From positions 1 to 64,000 of the forward strand of contig NZ_BLZO01000136.1 in assembly GCF_014132355.1 (NCBI RefSeq): DNA of 64,000 bases, given 5' to 3'. Positions 29,218 through 38,824 of the stretch are shown here, piece after piece. The notes under the pieces are model-generated. The model worked only from the letters and a program-made list of their open reading frames with translations. It made no database searches and had not been told where the DNA came from. Numbering within the stretch: position 1 is the stretch's first letter; the number at the start of each line of letters is the position of its first letter. Source of the DNA: Okeania sp. KiyG1. Lineage in GTDB: Bacteria; Cyanobacteriota; Cyanobacteriia; Cyanobacteriales; Microcoleaceae. Position numbers and translations under genes: made by a program.

Positions 29218-30078
29218 ATGCCTAATAACTTAGATTTTAATCAGATTAAAGAGTATAGGTTCGTCCCTAGAAATAATTGTTTCTATCTAGAGTTTGTTTA
29301 TGAGCAATCCAAACCAGAAACAGGCAATCCTATAGCAGAAAACGTTTTGGGTATTGACCCTGGCTTGAGCAATTGGTTAACCTGCGTGAGCAATGTAGGT
29401 AAGGCTTTTATAGTTGATGGCAAAAAGGTAAAATCTCAAAATCAATGGTACAACAAGCAACTAGCCCAAATCAAATCAGGTAAGTCTGCTGACTACTGGG
29501 ACGATAACTTAGCAGCTATAACTGAAAAGCGTAACCGTCAGATGCGGGATAATGTGAACAAAGCAGCTAGGTTTATTATCAACTGGTGCATTGAGCATCA
29601 AGTAGGCACAGTAGTTTTTGGGTGGAATCAACGCCAAAAAGATAGTATTAACATTGGCAAGAAAAATAACCAACAGTTTGTTCAAATACCAACAGCCAAG
29701 TTAAAAACCAGGATAGCTGAATTATCTGAGCAGTATGGGATTAAGTTTGTTGAAACTGAGGAAAGCTATACGAGTAAAGCTAGTTTTTTAGATGATGATT
29801 TTCTACCGACATTTGGTGAAAAACCCGTTTGCGTAGCATTCCGTAGGAAAAGGTGGAAAGCATCAGGAAAGCGTGTAAATCGTGGCTTGTATCATTCAGC
29901 AAAAGGTCAAGTTATCAATGCTGACTGTAATGGTGCAGCCAATATTATCAAAAAATTAGCAACACAGCTAAGTATGGACTTAGCCAAGGTTGGTAGAGGA
30001 GTTTTGATGCTCCCACAACGATATAAGTTAGATTGTCTAACCAAAAAATATCGTAAGCAGTGCGTTGCGTGGCAATAG
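29218..30078 (+). pseudogene. tnpB: TnpB, N-terminally truncated, with a 24-bp micro-repeat inserted
   Basis: These 286 codons cover only the RuvC-containing part of a roughly 400-aa TnpB: VLGIDPGLSNWLTCVSN, VVFGWNQRQKD, KNNQQFVQIPTAKLKTRIAE, YTSKASFLDDDFLP and INADCNGAANIIKK. The N-terminal wedge and RNA-binding region is missing. Within GEKP-...-RWKASGKR a 24-bp micro-repeat (29827-29850) adds eight residues in frame (VCVAFRRK). The subfamily lacks the usual CxxC pairs, so that absence is not necessarily decay. Confidence 0.8.
29827..29850. repeat. 24-bp micro-repeat (family S) inside tnpB
   Basis: It starts GTTTGCGTAGCATTCC and ends GTAGGAAA, exactly 24 bases. It preserves the tnpB frame. 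Copies of the same length lie at 39274, 40737, 54117 and 63250. Confidence 0.75.
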
Positions 30079-30132
30079 CGCCCGCACCCATCACATCCGC
30101 TTAGAATCCAGGGTGTTTTAACCCCTGGAGAC

Positions 30133-30411
30133 ATCAAAATAACCCTAAATCTACCTAATGACCTTTCTGATTCTGATTGGAAAAAAGTGAGTACTGTTTA
30201 TAAGCAAATGGATGGGTGGATTGATGGTTATGACCATCCCTACTGGTTTGGGACTGAAGAGGACGATCTATATATCTGGGCTTCTGTAGAACTAAGCGGT
30301 CTACTATTATCTGGCAAGGTTGATGAAGGGATTTGGATCGGTTGGGTTACAGTCCTCTGTGCAAAGCTAACTTTGGCTTTAGGACGGGAAATACATGATG
30401 CTGAGGCATAA
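30133..30411 (+). pseudogene. Small conserved protein whose start codon was lost at the IS boundary
   Basis: The reading frame (ITLNLPNDLSDSDWKKVSTV, MDGWIDGYDHPYWFGTEEDD, LGREIHDAEA-stop) looks like a complete conserved hypothetical protein of about 93 aa. The first codon is ATC, immediately after the right-end hairpin of the IS200/IS605 element, where an ATG would be expected. The next possible start is GTG at 30187, which would remove 18 residues. The insertion has therefore probably damaged the start. Function is unknown. Confidence 0.55.
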
Positions 30412-30683
30412 AATCTGTCGTTCAAAAGCTTTTATCTTCTTCTTTATATGTCAAGAAACTATTTAGTAGTATTTCATACTATAGTCATTCTTGTTTAGAT
30501 TGATACGAGTTTTTCTTGCTGTGAAAGGGTTTGAGCTGAAAAAATGCCCCATTCTTATTCTGAATAACTATATTACGGAGAAATCATTGCTGTGTAAGCT
30601 TTTAAATACGATACGATCCTGTGATTCATAAGTCGCGGCCATACGCGATCGCCAAACATATTTAAAATTTGGAGGTAAAATCC
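30412..30683. other. Spacer upstream of the alcohol-dehydrogenase-like gene
   Basis: No repeat or gene is recognised. A strong ribosome-binding site (GGAGGTAAAATCC) stands before the ATG at 30684. Confidence 0.3.
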
Positions 30684-31703
30684 ATGAAAGCAGTAGGTTT
30701 AACTCAATATTTACCAATTGATAACGAAAATAGCCTGTTAGATGTTGAAATCCCTAAACCCACAGCAAAAGGCAAAGATTTACTGGTACAGGTTAAAGCA
30801 ATTTCTGTTAACCCAGTAGATTATAAAGTCCGCTCTCCTCAAGATAAGGTTGAATCTGAACCCCGTATTCTTGGTTGGGATGCAGCAGGTATCGTGGTAG
30901 AAGTTGGAGAAGCAGTAACAGAATTTCAGCCGGGAGACGAGGTTTATTATGCAGGAGATATTACTCGTCCTGGTAGCAACAGTGAATTTCATTTGGTGGA
31001 TGCCAGAATTGTCGGTCGCAAACCCCAGAATTTAGATTTTGCTCATGCAGCAGCTATTCCTCTTACTGGTATCACTGCTTGGGAAGCTCTATTTGAAAGA
31101 TTGAATATTGATAAAAAAGGAGCAGATGCAGGCAAATCAATTTTAATTATCAATGGTGCAGGGGGAGTTGGTTCTATTGCGATTCAAATAGCGAAAAAGC
31201 TAGCCAAGCTTAATGTTATTGCTACAGCTTCTCGTCCTGAAACTATTGCTTGGTGTCAAAAACTTGGTGCTGATGAGGTGGTCAATCATCGAAATAACCT
31301 TGCGGAGGAAATCGAGAAAATTAGTTATCAAAATGTCGATTATATTTTTTGCTTGAACGACACCGATGGTCACTGGGAAGCTATGACTAAAGCGATTAAA
31401 CCCCAAGGCACGATCTGTTCCATTGTCGAAAATGAACAACCGCTAGATATGAATACTTTGAAGAGTAAGAGTGGTGGCTTTGTTTGGGAATTTATGTTTA
31501 CTCGCTCTATGTATCAAACAGAAGATATGGTAGAGCAAAGTAATTTACTTAATGAGTTGAGTCAACTAATTGAAGATGGTGTAATTGTTACAACTTGCAA
31601 TGAGGTAGTCAAACCGATCGATGCTAAAAACTTACGGGATGTTCATCAACGTCTTGAAAAGGGTAGAACTATTGGAAAAATTGTTTTAGCTGAATGGAAT
31701 TAA
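30684..31703 (+). CDS. Zinc-type alcohol dehydrogenase / quinone oxidoreductase family protein
   Basis: This 339-aa medium-chain dehydrogenase starts MKAVGLTQYLPIDNENSLLD, like the group named zinc-binding alcohol dehydrogenase family protein. The nucleotide motif is NGAGGVGSIAIQIAK. The classical zinc ligands of true alcohol dehydrogenases are not seen, so an NADPH quinone or enone reductase is more likely. The start at 30684 is set by the ribosome-binding site rather than the upstream in-frame ATG at 30669. It is monocistronic between repeats. Confidence 0.92.
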   Translation: MKAVGLTQYLPIDNENSLLDVEIPKPTAKGKDLLVQVKAISVNPVDYKVRSPQDKVESEPRILGWDAAGIVVEVGEAVTEFQPGDEVYYAGDITRPGSNSEFHLVDARIVGRKPQNLDFAHAAAIPLTGITAWEALFERLNIDKKGADAGKSILIINGAGGVGSIAIQIAKKLAKLNVIATASRPETIAWCQKLGADEVVNHRNNLAEEIEKISYQNVDYIFCLNDTDGHWEAMTKAIKPQGTICSIVENEQPLDMNTLKSKSGGFVWEFMFTRSMYQTEDMVEQSNLLNELSQLIEDGVIVTTCNEVVKPIDAKNLRDVHQRLEKGRTIGKIVLAEWN

Positions 31704-31715
31704 TTTTTGGCGTTG

Positions 31716-31923
31716 TTCAACAATGAATAATGAATAATGAATAATGAATAATTACCTCTCCTTGAAACGGATAGGATTGACAAATTCATGAAAATTTTTC
31801 TTCTCTTGGTCGATTGGATATGGCGCAGGTTTCGGAGCCATCCCATCCTAACGGACTGCTCCGCAAACGACCGCTTATTATCCCCTTAAAAGGGGAGGCG
31901 CATACCCACAATTTTTCGGTAAA
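31716..31923. repeat. Family A repeat, long subtype
   Basis: It starts TTCAACAATGAATAATGAAT, passes CCTCTCCTTGAAACGG, has the internal TTGGTCGATTGGATATGGCG insert, and ends ACCCACAATTTTTCGGTAA. The remainder to 32388 holds AGAAGGCAGA-type tandems and GACTCCTGACTCC tracts, with no gene. Confidence 0.75.
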
Positions 31924-32388
31924 TGAAGAGATGAAACCTTAAGGATCATCCCCCTGTGGTAGTTGCGAATATCCAACCAAAGTAGACAAGGGGTGTTACC
32001 CCTACTAGAAAATCATCTTAGCAATTACCAACGCCCAGTTTTTTACTTTACCTTTGATAAACCCTGATTTGGCGTAAAACAGTGGGTTATATCATGTTCG
32101 GTCGAATACTTACACTTTGGAGGAAGGAAGGCAGAAGGCAGATGGCAAAAGGCAGAAGGAAAAGAAAGGTTCAAAGCCAGAAGTTTTTTTATAACTGATT
32201 ATCCGGACATAATATCATATCAAATCCGTTTAATTGGACATAAAAAAAATTCTCCAACTGCTATAACTACGCTCATCTTTCTAATTCCTCCTGACTCCTG
32301 ACTCCTGACTTCCCCTCCCAGGAGGGGTTAGGGGTGGGTTGACTCCTCCTGACTTAACCATTCTATAACTGTTTAACCAGATTTGATA

Positions 32389-33204
32389 TTAGATTGTCTT
32401 TTGATTTGAAATCAATCGATCGCTAATCCAATCAACCAACCCAGGGAAATACTGCTTGAAAATATGCAAAATTTGAGCGGGTTGATCGGGAAATACATGA
32501 AGTTGGTTACGAACAATGGCTTTAATTGTTCTTTCCATTACTTTAGCTGGATTAGTTGCCAAGTGTTCAGGAAAACCTTCCTTGCCTTGAGCTAGCGTTC
32601 CATAACGTTCTGAGAGAAGAATAGGGGTACGACTGAAAAAAGGATAAACAACAGTGACTTTAACATTATGGCTTTTTACTTCATTAAAAAGTCCTTCACT
32701 AAAACCACGCAAGCCAAATTTACTGCTGGAATAGTGAGCCATTCCCCCAGCAGCTATCCAACCTGATAGAGAAGAAATATTGACAATGTGTCCTTTTTTG
32801 CGCTCGATCATTCCTGCAGCAAAAAGAGAACTCAACCGCATTGGTGATAGTAAATTGACCTGCATCAACCGTTCCCATTTATCAGAGGGAACTTCGTCCA
32901 TCCGACCAAATAATGCTATTCCCGCATTATTAATTAAAATATCAATGGGTATATCTAATGCTTTAACTCGATCGTAGAGATTCAAGCAGCCTTCGGGGTG
33001 AGAAAGATCGCTCTCAATACAAGAAATTATTTTCCCTGTAGTTATTTCGCTGGTTATTTTAGAAGCTTGCTCATCTAGAGAATCTTGTTTGATATCGCTC
33101 AGGACTAGATGGCTACCAGCTTGTAGTAACTGGCGCGTAAGTTCCTGGCCAAACCCCCCTGTAGCACCAGTCAGGACTACTGTAGCATTATTTAGTTCGG
33201 TCAT
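32389..33204 (-). CDS. Short-chain dehydrogenase/reductase
   Basis: A 271-aa classical SDR with TGATGGFG cofactor loop, DILINNAGIALFG, active-site serine in VNISSLSGW, YSSSK (YxxxK) and the downstream FSRTPI segment. The C-terminal about 40 residues (HVFPDQPAQILHIFKQYFPG) are characteristic of SDRs acting on lipophilic substrates. It is divergent from the monooxygenase gene at 33363 across a 158-bp gap, which suggests joint regulation and possibly a common pathway. Confidence 0.92.
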   Translation of the reverse strand: MTELNNATVVLTGATGGFGQELTRQLLQAGSHLVLSDIKQDSLDEQASKITSEITTGKIISCIESDLSHPEGCLNLYDRVKALDIPIDILINNAGIALFGRMDEVPSDKWERLMQVNLLSPMRLSSLFAAGMIERKKGHIVNISSLSGWIAAGGMAHYSSSKFGLRGFSEGLFNEVKSHNVKVTVVYPFFSRTPILLSERYGTLAQGKEGFPEHLATNPAKVMERTIKAIVRNQLHVFPDQPAQILHIFKQYFPGLVDWISDRLISNQKTI

Positions 33205-33362
33205 CTGATTTGGTTGTATAGTAACTCATTTATATTGATGTGGTTAACATTCTAAGGTAAGAGAGTTAGCTGTATATATTTTTTCCCCGTAGAAGATTAG
33301 AATTTAAAAAACAGTGAGGTGAGCGGGTTCGCAGCCAAATAAGAACAGAGGAGAATTAAATC

Positions 33363-34835
33363 ATGTCCACGGAACACTTTGACATTATGATTGTCGGAGC
33401 AGGACTTTCCGGTATCGCAGCCGCTTACTATCTACAGCTCAAGTGTCCCAGCAAAAACTACATCATTCTGGAAGGTAGAGACTCAATGGGTGGAACTTGG
33501 GACTTCTTCCGTTATCCAGGCATTCGCTCCGATAGTGATATGTATACCCTCGGTTATAGCTTTAAGCCCTGGCCCAAAGCCAAAGCTATTGCTGACGGGC
33601 CATCAATTTTGAAATATATTCAGGAAACAGCCTCCGAGAACGGCATTGACAAACACATTCGCTATAGTCTCCTGGTGAAGAAGGCTACTTGGTCAAGCGA
33701 TCGTGCTGTCTGGACAGTTGAAACTGAATGCAAGAAAACGGCTGAGACCCTTCTGTTTAGCTGCAACTTCCTTCTAATGTGTTCTGGGTATTACAGTTAC
33801 AAAGAGGGTTATACACCTAATTTCAAAGGGATGGAGTCCTTCAAGGGAGAAATAGTTCACCCACAGGATTGGCCAGAAAATCTCAACTATCGCGATAAGA
33901 AAGTGGTTGTCATTGGCTCTGGAGCTACTGCAATTACCCTAGTCCCGGAAATGGCTAAGGATGCAAGACATGTAGTAATGTTGCAGCGATCGCCTACTTA
34001 TGTTGTCTCAAACCCTGAGTCTGATGTGCTTGCCAATTTCTTAAACAAGTTCATGCCCGAAAAGCTGGCTTATGCTATTATTCGTTGGAAGTATATCACA
34101 CGCCAACAATTATTTTACCGTATTACGCGTACGAAACCTGAGAAGGTTAAGCAGAAACTTCTTGAGCTGGTCCGCAAAGAACTTGGAGATGACTATGATG
34201 TCGAGACTCATTTCACCCCACGCTACAACCCTTGGGACCAGCGCCTTTGTCTCGCACCGAACAGCGATTTCTTTGAGGCAATCAAGTCAGGTAATGCCTC
34301 CGTTATCACTGATATAATTGAGACCTTCACTGAGAAGGGTATACTCCTGAAATCGGGCAAAGAGTTGGAAGTTGACCTCATTGTTACAGCGACGGGGCTC
34401 AATCTGATTATACTCGGTGGCGTGCAATTCAGTGTAGACAACCAGGCAATTGAATTTCCGAAGACCTATACTTATAAGGGTATGATGTATTCGGATGTAC
34501 CGAACCTGGTCTCGGTCTTTGGCTACATCAATGCTTCCTGGACTCTGCGTGCCGAACTTGTGGCAGAATATGTGTGTCGGTTGATTAACTACATGGACGA
34601 GATGGGATTTCATCAGTGTACGCCACGTCTGCGCGATCGAGATGGGAATATGCAAGCACGCTCTTTAATCAAAGACTTTTCTTCTGGCTATATGCAGCGC
34701 GTGATGCACTTATTCCCAAAGCAGGGTGACTGCGAACCCTGGATCTACCCGCAGAACTACCAGCGCGACAAGAAAATGATTCGTCATGGGGCACTCGAAG
34801 ATGGTGTGTTGATATTTAGCCACAAGGAAACATAA
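33363..34835 (+). CDS. Flavin-containing (Baeyer-Villiger-type) monooxygenase
   Basis: This 490-aa class B flavoprotein monooxygenase has an FAD-binding GAGLSG near residue 10, followed by GGTWDFFRYPGIRSDSDMYT, a strong BVMO/FMO-family signature. A second nucleotide motif, GSGATAITLVPEM, binds NADPH. The expected product is a ketone oxygenated to an ester, or an S/N-oxide; the substrate is unknown. G+C is higher than in the neighbours, consistent with acquisition. It is divergent from the SDR at 32389. A purine-rich site (AGAGGAGAATTAAATC) precedes the ATG. Confidence 0.93.
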   Translation: MSTEHFDIMIVGAGLSGIAAAYYLQLKCPSKNYIILEGRDSMGGTWDFFRYPGIRSDSDMYTLGYSFKPWPKAKAIADGPSILKYIQETASENGIDKHIRYSLLVKKATWSSDRAVWTVETECKKTAETLLFSCNFLLMCSGYYSYKEGYTPNFKGMESFKGEIVHPQDWPENLNYRDKKVVVIGSGATAITLVPEMAKDARHVVMLQRSPTYVVSNPESDVLANFLNKFMPEKLAYAIIRWKYITRQQLFYRITRTKPEKVKQKLLELVRKELGDDYDVETHFTPRYNPWDQRLCLAPNSDFFEAIKSGNASVITDIIETFTEKGILLKSGKELEVDLIVTATGLNLIILGGVQFSVDNQAIEFPKTYTYKGMMYSDVPNLVSVFGYINASWTLRAELVAEYVCRLINYMDEMGFHQCTPRLRDRDGNMQARSLIKDFSSGYMQRVMHLFPKQGDCEPWIYPQNYQRDKKMIRHGALEDGVLIFSHKET

Positions 34836-34993
34836 CTTTAACGAAGTCAGAAGTCAGAAGTCAACCCACCCCTAACCCCGACCTTGGAGGGGAGGGGGAA
34901 GTAGGGGCGTTAACGATAGTTATTTTTGTAACGGGGATGCGTGAGCAACTCTCCAAAAATATTGCGCCTTAAAAGGCGGGGTTTTATATATCA

Positions 34994-35201
34994 TACCAAG
35001 CGTGATAAATGTTTGTTACAAATGGTAGGGACGTTGCATAGTCCGTACGAAAGAAGGAAGAAGGAAGAAGGAAGAGGGGAAAAATATTGAAAAAAAGGGA
35101 AAAACAATAGATATAAATATCTAAAATGAACTGGAGAAGCTATTTTTAAGCATATCCGATAAAACTCTACCTTTTTGTAGCATTCTTTTTTCAAAATGGT
35201 A
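34994..35201. repeat. Family B MITE with 3-bp target duplication TCA
   Basis: The ends are TACCAAGCGTGATAAATG and CATTCTTTTTTCAAAATGGTA, flanked on both sides by TCA. The inner sequence parallels the copy at 59324 (GTTTGTTACAAAT, GAAGGAAGAAGG, ATATAAATAT). Confidence 0.85.
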
Positions 35202-35210
35202 TCAGGACTT

Positions 35211-35407
35211 ATATCATGTCCGTTTGTATCGTTTGTGTAAAAGTTGGGGAAATATCTACCGTCATATAAGGTTTTTCCTTGTCTTGTAGGGGCGTTAACG
35301 ATAGTTATGCGCAAGCTTTCGGCCGTTTGCTGACGCATAGCTGACGAATGGCGTCCCTACTTCTTCCTTACTTCACTATACAATACCGATGCTACCGGAC
35401 ATGATAT
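35211..35407. repeat. Family F MITE
   Basis: It starts ATATCATGTCCGTTTGTATC and ends GCTACCGGACATGATAT. The polypyrimidine centre of other copies is replaced by a palindrome with GCGCAAGCTTTCGGCC. Confidence 0.8.
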
Positions 35408-35474
35408 TACGCATAACCGCCATATATTGTAGGGGCGAATGGCATTCGCCCCCTACTGATAGCGTACTGTCTAA

Positions 35475-35564
35475 TACCATTTTCAAAAAATACTGTTACA
35501 GTGCTTTATTCTGTTGGTAGGAGTTTTGAGATTAATACTGTAGCGACCTTTTTTGAATTTGGTA
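35475..35564. repeat. Family B-like MITE with 3-bp target duplication TAA
   Basis: It is 90 bp, from TACCATTTTCAAAAAATAC to TTTTTTGAATTTGGTA, with TAA on both sides. Confidence 0.75.
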
Positions 35565-35578
35565 TAAGAATTTGCGTA

Positions 35579-35745
35579 ATATCATGTCCGGTTCAACAGT
35601 TATAAATAAATGACGGAGGAGTCAGGAGTCAACCCACCCCTCGCCCCTCCCCTCCCAAGAGGGGAGGGAAGTCAGGAGTCAGGAGGAAATAAAGAAGAAG
35701 AGAAGGAGACAGTTTTTTTATCACTAATTATCCGGACATGATATA
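35579..35745. repeat. Family G MITE
   Basis: It starts ATATCATGTCCGGTTCAACA, then GTTATAAATAA, GGAGTCAGGAGTC tandems, and ends ACTAATTATCCGGACATGAT. From 35746 to 36340 there are more GGAGTCAGGAGTC tracts and solitary ends but no gene. Confidence 0.75.
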
Positions 35746-36347
35746 AGTCCTGATATTATCCGGATAATTAGTTATTGTATGATGACAGGAGTCAGGAGTC
35801 AGGAGTCAGAAAGGATGAGAGTTGGAATTATCTGGGGATATTCCGGCATTTTATCCCACATTCCGCACATCAAGAGCGTAACATTAAAAGTAGTATATAA
35901 ATCCGTAGCTTGGTAAGTATTTATACTATGCAAATCATCTTAATTACTTTTTTCGTTGATCAAATTCCGAGTAAAAAATTTACGCATAAATACTTGTTTG
36001 ATTGATTACTCAATCACGGCAGCTATGATTTTCTTCTAAAATTCTGTCTCCTGTCTCCTGACTCCTTCTTCGGTTGCTACATTTTGTCGTGCGGAATGTA
36101 GATTTTATGTCTGCATTGAATGGAAGTAGAAAGTGCGATAACTGTATAACCGGATTTGATATTAGACCCATATTATTTTGATAAATGATTATTATTATCA
36201 AACGCGAAAAATCAAGATTTTAGACAGTATCTTAATAGTTGAAACCCTTATCCAACAATAGTTTTGAAGTGCTTGTCATATCAAATCCGTTGAATTCGGT
36301 ATAAAAAAATGTTCCATCTTCAACCATTACCAAATATTTCTCCATCT

Positions 36348-36432
36348 CCCCTACTCCCCTACTCCCCTACTCCCCTACTCCCCTACTCCCCTACTCCCCT
36401 ACTCCCCTACTCCCCTACTCCCCTACTCCCCA
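36348..36432. repeat. Tandem TACTCCCC octamer, about ten units
   Basis: Nearly perfect octamers make a C-rich strand whose complement (GGGGAGTA) has regularly spaced G4 runs. It lies just beyond the 3' end of the hydrolase gene. Confidence 0.9.
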
Positions 36433-36458
36433 TCTAATTACACCGATGCTACCGGATT

Positions 36459-37556
36459 TCATCTCACCCCGTGAAGCAGAGATGCTAAAAAGCGTTCGGT
36501 ATAATACAAAGCAAGCTGATTGCTAATCCCAGGAAAAACTGCGTCAAAGCCGTGTTCGGCCCAGGGGATTTCTAAAAAAATAGCCTGGTTGCCAGTTGCT
36601 CGCAGTTGATTGTATAAAATTCGTCCAAACTTAGATTCTACTATGTGGTCGCGGCCTGCATAAACCAATAAAGAAGGGGGAAGAGCAGGTCTAACATAAC
36701 TTTTGGGAGAGGCTTTTTGATAGAGTTCTAAGAGTTCGTCTGGCGTTCCTCCCAAAAAATCCCGCAGGATAGCATTTGTATTGATAGGATTGGGAAAAGG
36801 TGGATTGTGGAACCCTTCTATTAAGTCACTGGGTGCGTAGTAATTTACCACTGCTCGAAAAGGTATAGCACCTTGCTCGTAAGCAGCCAGACTTGCTAAA
36901 TGGCCTCCTGCTGAACGGCCCATTATTGCTATGCGCTCAATATCTACTCCCAAATTATCCGCATGGGCTTGAATATACTGCAAGGCTGCTCGTACATCTT
37001 CGATTTGAGCGGGAAATTTATACTTGGGTGCATGGCGGTAATCAATAGCTATTACTGAGTAGCCTTGAGCTGCTATGTAACAACTAAACCTCTCATAGTT
37101 ATCAGGACTGCCTTGTTTCCAAGCTCCACCGTAGACAATTACCACAGTAGGAAACTTCTGCAACTTTTGTGTAACTAAAGGCTGGTAAACATTTAGTTTG
37201 AGGTCTACTCCATCGGGACTGGCAAAGACAATACCTCTTTGAATCCGAACTTCCTTTTTAGGAAGCCCACGAAAAACCTCTGCAAGGACAAATGGTTGGG
37301 GACGCATTTGGGCTTTTAAGTCTTCAGGAATACTTTGTAAATAGTCTGTTCCCAAAACCCTCTCCATCTCAACAGCAAAGTTAGTGTTGGTAGTAGCTAG
37401 CTGGCTCAGTGGCAGTAAACTTAATATTAGGCCAAGTAAGCTAGAGATGAAGATGAGAGCAGACCACCAAGTTTTGTGAACAAAAACTGTTAGTATAAGC
37501 GCAAGCAGATTTAGGCAAATCAGCCAAGGGCTAATTTCTGGAGATCCCACTCCCAA
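36459..37556 (-). CDS. Alpha/beta hydrolase (HSL/esterase-like), N-terminus probably frameshifted
   Basis: A 365-aa serine hydrolase with oxyanion region VIVYGGAWKQGS, nucleophile elbow GRSAGGHLAS, the acid in LLVYAGRDHIVESKF and the histidine in WAEHGFDAVF. Membrane helices precede the hydrolase domain (LICLNLLALILTVFV, WSALIFISSLLGLILSLLPL). The apparent start is a TTG at 37556. Upstream, in other frames, the minus strand encodes MPQPNLSGILQFWWLVPLLL from an ATG at 37684, then SLWIVIPAPN. These probably belong to the same protein if the A-runs at 37604-37611 and 37566-37571 carry one-base errors. The full gene would span 36459-37684. Confidence 0.85.
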   Translation of the reverse strand: MGVGSPEISPWLICLNLLALILTVFVHKTWWSALIFISSLLGLILSLLPLSQLATTNTNFAVEMERVLGTDYLQSIPEDLKAQMRPQPFVLAEVFRGLPKKEVRIQRGIVFASPDGVDLKLNVYQPLVTQKLQKFPTVVIVYGGAWKQGSPDNYERFSCYIAAQGYSVIAIDYRHAPKYKFPAQIEDVRAALQYIQAHADNLGVDIERIAIMGRSAGGHLASLAAYEQGAIPFRAVVNYYAPSDLIEGFHNPPFPNPINTNAILRDFLGGTPDELLELYQKASPKSYVRPALPPSLLVYAGRDHIVESKFGRILYNQLRATGNQAIFLEIPWAEHGFDAVFPGISNQLALYYTERFLASLLHGVR

Positions 37557-37727
37557 AGGTAAAAGAAAAAAGATTTGGAGCAGGAATTACAATCCAGAGA
37601 CTGAAAAAAAAGTCCTAATATACTCAATAGTAACGGAACTAACCACCAGAACTGTAAAATCCCTGATAAGTTTGGTTGAGGCATCGTTTTTCGCTAAACT
37701 GTATTTGGTAAACTATAGCAAGTAATT

Positions 37728-38696
37728 ATGACAGACCTGAAAGGTAAAGTAGCATTGGTTACAGGAGCAACGCGGGGTATAGGTAAGGGCATTGCAATAG
37801 GTTTAGGTGAGGCCGGTGCTACTATCTATATTACAGGTCGTAGTCTCGAAAGACCTTGTGTTAACGATGGCGTTTCTGGTACTCTCCAGGAAACACAGTT
37901 AGCTATTGAAAAAGCTGGTGGTAAGTGTATTCCTGTTCAAGTAGATCATGGGGATGACGAGCAAGTACGGTTACTTTTTGAGCGCATCGAAAATGAACAA
38001 CAGGGACAACTTCATATATTAGTTAACAATGTCTTCTCAGGGGTAAAGGCCATTGGAGATGCCTACGGTCAGCCATTCTGGAAATCTGAACCTAGTCTTT
38101 GGGACCTAGTCAATAATGTAGGTCTTCGCAGTCACTATATTAGCAGTGTATTTGCTGCCCGAATGATGGCTCCTCGTGGGGGGGGAATTATCTTTACTAT
38201 CTCTTCCTGGGGTAGTATGTCTTATCTTTTTGGTGCTGCTTATGGTGCGGGTAAGGCAGCAAGCGATCGCCTGGCAGCAGATATGGCAGTAGAGTTAAAA
38301 GCAGATAATATTGCTTCTATATCTATTTGGCCGGGAATTGTCGGTACAGAGCATATAATTAATTTTACCAATCAATTGAGTCAAAGCAATACTGTAGATA
38401 GTTTTGGTGATAGTGAAAATTGGGAAACTCCTTTGTTTATAGGTAGAGTTATTGCGAATCTGGCTGCTGAACCAAGTATTATGAGTCATACGGGTAAGGT
38501 GCGGATTGTTGCTGAACTTGCTGAAAAATATAATATTGTAGATGAGAATGGTAATTGTCCTATATCTGTACGTTCCCTTCGTTTTTTAATTCCTTTTACT
38601 GTTCCTGCACTGAGAAAATATGCGTGGTTAATACCAAATTTCAAAATCCCTTGGTTTTTATTGCTATGGGGAAGGTTGATATCACCTCAAATTTAA
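37728..38696 (+). CDS. Short-chain dehydrogenase/reductase (DHRS1-like)
   Basis: This 322-aa SDR has TGATRGIGKGIAIGLGEAGA, HILVNNVFSG, active-site serine in IFTISSWGS, and YGAGKAASDRLAADMAVE (YxxxK). Length and sequence resemble the DHRS1-type SDRs common in cyanobacteria; substrates are unknown. It is divergent from the hydrolase gene: the hydrolase ATG at 37684 and this ATG are 43 bp apart. Confidence 0.92.
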   Translation: MTDLKGKVALVTGATRGIGKGIAIGLGEAGATIYITGRSLERPCVNDGVSGTLQETQLAIEKAGGKCIPVQVDHGDDEQVRLLFERIENEQQGQLHILVNNVFSGVKAIGDAYGQPFWKSEPSLWDLVNNVGLRSHYISSVFAARMMAPRGGGIIFTISSWGSMSYLFGAAYGAGKAASDRLAADMAVELKADNIASISIWPGIVGTEHIINFTNQLSQSNTVDSFGDSENWETPLFIGRVIANLAAEPSIMSHTGKVRIVAELAEKYNIVDENGNCPISVRSLRFLIPFTVPALRKYAWLIPNFKIPWFLLLWGRLISPQI

Positions 38697-38732
38697 TTAT
38701 TAGACATCTCCTCCAAAAGAGGGAGTAGGCAG

Positions 38733-38781
38733 TAGGGGCGATTTCCGTTCCGGAATGCTCCGCAAACGCGAATCGCCCGTA
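38733..38781. repeat. GTAGGGGCGA palindromic hairpin (family P)
   Basis: It is almost identical to the copy at 8929. It lies within a truncated family I repeat that begins TTAGACATCTCCTCC at about 38700. Confidence 0.6.
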
Positions 38782-38824
38782 CAGCAGTAGGGAGAAATAA
38801 TTGATAATTTCTGTGTGATAATTG

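Larger units (their letters stand above)
28945..30132. mobile_element. IS200/IS605-type element, partly deleted
   Basis: A left-end hairpin (AGCCAGCCTG-TTTTAACGGCTGG, about 28953-28975), a second stem (CGGGTTTTAACCCGG) and a right-end hairpin (CCAGGGTGTTTTAACCCCTGG at about 30110) bracket a tnpA 3' fragment (minus) and a 5'-truncated tnpB (plus). The divergent tnpA/tnpB order is typical. A deletion has removed the two 5' ends between them. Confidence 0.7.
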
